This document shows positions 61,553 through 64,000 of a stretch of 64,000 nucleotides of DNA, piece after piece; the first letter of the stretch is position 1, and each line of letters starts with the position of its first letter. The position numbers and the translations under genes are program-made. The notes beneath the pieces are model-generated. The model was not told the origin of the DNA. It did not search any database and saw only the letters and a program-made list of their open reading frames with translations. The stretch is taken from NCBI GenBank assembly GCA_003254925.1, contig QANZ01026808.1:1-64000 (forward strand), written 5' to 3'. Source of the stretch: Chamaecrista fasciculata (lineage: Eukaryota; Streptophyta; Magnoliopsida; Fabales; Fabaceae).

Positions 61553-64000
61553 TGAAATTGACTTTTTTTTTATTGGACAGATGTATTTGAAAATTTTGAG
61601 AAAGATGGAGAATTCTTCTGCATGGCTGGGCAATCAGATGAAGGCACAACAGTGATGTTTAATTTTTATAGAGCATGTCAAGTTCAATTTCCTGGAGAAA
61701 CGATTTTTGATAAGGGAAAGAACTTTGCAACTAATTTCTTGTCTCAAAAACAAGCTGCTAATCAAATTCTAGATAAATGGGTCATATCCAAGGACCTTCC
61801 AGGAGAGGTATAAAACTTTTAAATTTCAATTTAGGCAAAAGTAATTTTAATATCCTCCAAATATGGGGGTAGTTTTAGTTATTCTCCTAAAAATTATTTT
61901 CGAGTAAATTGTACTCCCGAAGTATGGGGACAATTTTAATTGTACTCCAAAATTGTATTCCCAATTTTAGGATACAATTGACCTAAAAGAACTTTGAGAG
62001 TACAACTTAAATATTTTAGGGGTACCAAGAGTACTTTTACCTTTTAGTTTATATATATATAACATCTATGTATTATGTTATAGGTCAAAACCTCATTTTG
62101 GTCCTCAAACCATGAAATAAGTTTTATTTTGGTGCTCCAACTTTCATATCTATGCCATTTTGGCCCTCAAAATATGATTTCATCTGATGTTTTTCATGAT
62201 TTATAACTAAGAAAATTGAGATAGACAATTGCTTTCTCGTCTCACAGTAAGTAAGTTAACAAAGAGAGAAAGAAAAACTTTCATTCTATGTCACAAATTG
62301 AAGATAAATTTGTGGTTGAATTTTCTTTTAAAGAGTGAAAATTAAAATGATCAAGAAAATAATTAATATTTCCAAGAGAGGTATAAAACCTTTAATTGAA
62401 TTTTAATTTTTAAATATAACATCTATGTATTATGTTATAGGTCAAAACCTCATTTTGATTCTCAAATTACAGGATAAGTTTTATTTTGGTCATAAAACTA
62501 TTTTTTATTCCGTTGTGGTCCTCAATTACATTTGTTCCATTTTGGTCCCAAAAATTTGATTTCATCTATTTTTTCCGTTATTTATAAACTGACAATTGAG
62601 ATAGACTATTTCTCTCTTGTGTCATAATAAGTAAGTTGAGAGAGAGAGATAACAAAATTTTCATTATATGTCACAAATTGAAGATAAATTTATGGTTGAA
62701 TTTTCTTTTAAGGAGTTGTTCCTACATGACTATTATTTTTTTAATAATTAATTAAGACAATTAATTAAGGAGTACATGATACCTAAGAGGTAAAGGGCTT
62801 TGGGGAAACTAAGTTGCATCCGCAACATCTTTACTTGGACAAGGTTAGGAATGTTGTGAAGGAAGGAAGGCTCCTCCTCCCTCCTTCCCCCGGGAATAGT
62901 CATAAGGAGTGATTTGGTAGGATTGAAGTAGAGGCCTCTTCGTACTTGGTCATGAACATTCTAAGTAAGTTAGGTAAAGCTTAGTCTTTAGTAAATGGAT
63001 TAGTATTCTATTGAGCTCAGACTCTCATTCCCTACTTGCTAGAGATATTCATATTACCTTCTCCTTTGTTTCACGCACATCAATGTTGAGATATTTCAGT
63101 AACTCCCCTATAAATGGCTATCATGATTATAGTAACTCCCTCATAAGTGGTCATCATGATCATCGATAACTCATTATAATATTTTACTGATGGTAAAATA
63201 TTTTACTTTAATATTTTACATTATAATGGCTATCACTTAGTATAATATTTTACTTTAATATTTATACTAAGTTTTCTAAACAATAATGATAGGTAAAATA
63301 TGCATTGGATTTCCCATGGTATGCAAGCTTGCCTCGAGTAGAGACTAGATTTTACTTAGAACAATATGGTGGTGGAGACGATGTCTGGATTTCCAAAATC
63401 CTTTTCAGGTAACTTTGTTTTTGGATATATTCTACGATTCATATTATTATTGGAGAAAATTTTTTCAAATCTCTATGTAAGTAAAAAACTTTTAAGTAGA
63501 TATTATCGATCTTTAATTGAACCATAAAATTATTGATAAAATTGAGGTTTAAAGATGACATTGAGGGACTAATTTGACGACAACGATTTTTAAAGAATTA
63601 AATTACATGTTGCCATATCCTTCAATAACTAAAATGTAATTTCTTGAATGTATAAATAGTAGATTTCACTTTCAGAGATATATCAAAACGAAATTTCAAA
63701 CATATATATATATATATATTTGCATGGGTCGAATATCCATTGCGGTCTTATATATTTGGGTGAGATTTTAGTTTAGTCCATTACGTTCTATTACATTTTG
63801 GTCACATATAAGTTTCCATTCGTTTTAGGTAAAAGTGCTCTTGATACCCTAAGGTACGAGGTCAGTTTCAATTATACCTCTAAATTTCTTTTAGTCAATT
63901 ATACTTCCAAAGTATGAAGTCAATTTGAGTTGTACTCCTAAAGTTTTTTTTTTTAATCAGTTATACCTTAAATGTTTCACATTTAAGTCAATTGTACCCG
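54500..64000 (+). CDS. class II diterpene cyclase (copalyl diphosphate synthase family), 5' part
   Basis: A plastid enzyme that cyclises geranylgeranyl diphosphate by protonation. Nine exons are visible: 54500-54602, 54700-54785, 55962-56277, 58742-58925, 59983-60197, 60814-60934, 61037-61149, 61581-61807, 63293-63408. They join in phase to 493 residues; a full enzyme has about 800, so the rest lies past the window end. A Ser-rich transit peptide is followed by SAYDTAW, FPSSLQWVIDNQLHDGSWGD, KLQSKDGSFFFSPSATAFAF, the catalytic DXDD as DLDD (residues 359-362), and FPWYASLPRVETRFYLEQYG. Numbering runs 18 below Arabidopsis CPS throughout. At the positions of its catalytic dyad His263 and Asn322 this protein has Phe245 and Asp304. 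It is therefore unlikely to be the gibberellin-pathway ent-CPS and more likely a specialised-metabolism enzyme, perhaps of kolavenyl (clerodane) type. The frame is intact throughout. Confidence 0.88.
55002..55408. mobile_element. MULE-type foldback element, family A copy 2, in an intron
   Basis: Ends ggctaaag and ctttagcc, with a perfect 9-bp duplication ataatataa (54993-55001, 55409-55417). Same family as 2893-3349. Located in intron 2 of the diterpene cyclase. Confidence 0.85.
56410..58270. mobile_element. family D foldback element with nested insertions, in intron 3
   Basis: The left arm 'tcttattttggttcctaatg' and the right arm 'attatggaccaaaacgagat' face each other. Another related repeat (about 56765-56965) and a hAT-type element (57704-58184) lie inside. 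It accounts for most of the 2.5-kb intron. Confidence 0.55.
57704..58184. mobile_element. hAT-type element nested in family D
   Basis: Ends cagtgatgtgaaaaccg and cggttatgacaacactg are inverted with a few mismatches, and a perfect 8-bp duplication attaaaat flanks it (57696-57703, 58185-58192). Rich in CCGGACCGG-type motifs near both ends, giving a local high GC content. No transposase. Confidence 0.82.
59085..59475. repeat. eroded foldback element in intron 4
   Basis: Arms 'ttatgagttttaagtcagga' and the opposing 'aactcatggagtactcttgg' type, with tctt/aaga units between; ends not secure. Confidence 0.4.
59497..59919. mobile_element. MULE-type foldback element, family A copy 3, in an intron
   Basis: Ends ggcttaagtgcacttttgg and ccaaaagtgcacttaagcc are fully complementary. 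Flanks ttgatactt and ttgatattt match at 8 of 9. It lies in intron 4, ending about 60 bases before exon 5. Confidence 0.8.
60235..60765. repeat. eroded foldback repeats in intron 5
   Basis: Several opposing arms of the 'caacttggtccttgaaaa' / 'tttcaaggatcgagttg' type, like those at 34.3-34.9 and 55.55-55.83 kb. No ends can be fixed. Confidence 0.45.
61200..61550. repeat. foldback remnant and TA microsatellite in intron 7
   Basis: Arms begin tggtcaaagacaaaattggt and end acaaaatttgtacttttacca, followed by a TA run at about 61521-61549. The open frame across it is not a gene. Confidence 0.5.
61808..63292. repeat. intron 8 with tandem duplication and repeats
   Basis: The segment starting at the exon 8 donor (agaggtataaaac) is repeated at about 62377, with 'aacatctatgtattatgtta' present near 62062 and 62417 followed by family B-like arms. 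A small foldback insert lies at about 61834-62045. AT-rich triplicated 'taatattttact' units lie near 63175-63265. Confidence 0.55.
63409..64000. repeat. start of the next diterpene cyclase intron
   Basis: After the exon 9 donor the sequence is AT-rich, with a TA run (about 63702-63718) and 'tcaattatacctctaa' / 'tcagttatacctt' repeat units at the window end. No exon is seen before 64000. Confidence 0.5.

Overview
The window is nuclear DNA of a flowering plant, almost certainly a eudicot. It is AT-rich, with short exons, long AT-rich introns, GT-AG splice sites, a plant tRNA gene, a small nucleolar RNA cluster and plant gene families (plastidial-type GAPDH, B3-type cyclin, ZIP transporter, X8-domain protein, class II diterpene cyclase). 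The species could not be fixed from sequence alone. There is one assembly gap (26932-27145) and one isolated N (10446).

Layout. 1-413: two exons from the 3' half of a GAPCp-type GAPDH gene whose next expected exon is missing. 1926-8830: a diverged tandem duplication with a PIF/Harbinger element in one copy and a Copia LTR retrotransposon in the other, plus a copied fragment of a cyclin exon. 10960-11690: a snoRNA cluster with two box C/D genes and one box H/ACA gene. 14703-23488 (minus): a complete B3-type cyclin gene, resolved into 24 coding exons that join in phase to 670 residues, with an internal in-frame duplication of two exons. 23793-23866 (minus): tRNA-Ile(AAT). 26675-30960: a Mutator-like element (MULE) with a perfect 9-bp target-site duplication; it carries the last exon of a MuDR-type transposase and a decayed plant-mobile-domain (PMD/MAIN-like) gene. 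35032-39198 (plus): a three-exon ZIP metal transporter. 48005-49617 (plus): a secreted proline-rich X8-domain protein. 54500 to the window end (plus): the first nine exons of a class II diterpene cyclase of the copalyl diphosphate synthase family, which keeps the DXDD motif but has replaced both residues of the ent-CPS catalytic His/Asn dyad.

Much of the remainder is foldback elements: MULE-type with 9-10 bp target duplications, hAT-type with 8 bp, one Stowaway and one PIF/Harbinger. Many carry arms resembling 'ggtcccataacttttg', and they often nest in one another, up to at least three levels at 39.4-40.7 kb. The introns of the cyclin, ZIP and diterpene cyclase genes are lengthened by such insertions. 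The named genes look like ordinary independent plant genes rather than a pathway cluster. The most notable points are the PMD-carrying MULE with hairpins near both ends, the mixed snoRNA cluster, the altered active site of the diterpene cyclase and the exon-pair duplication in the cyclin.
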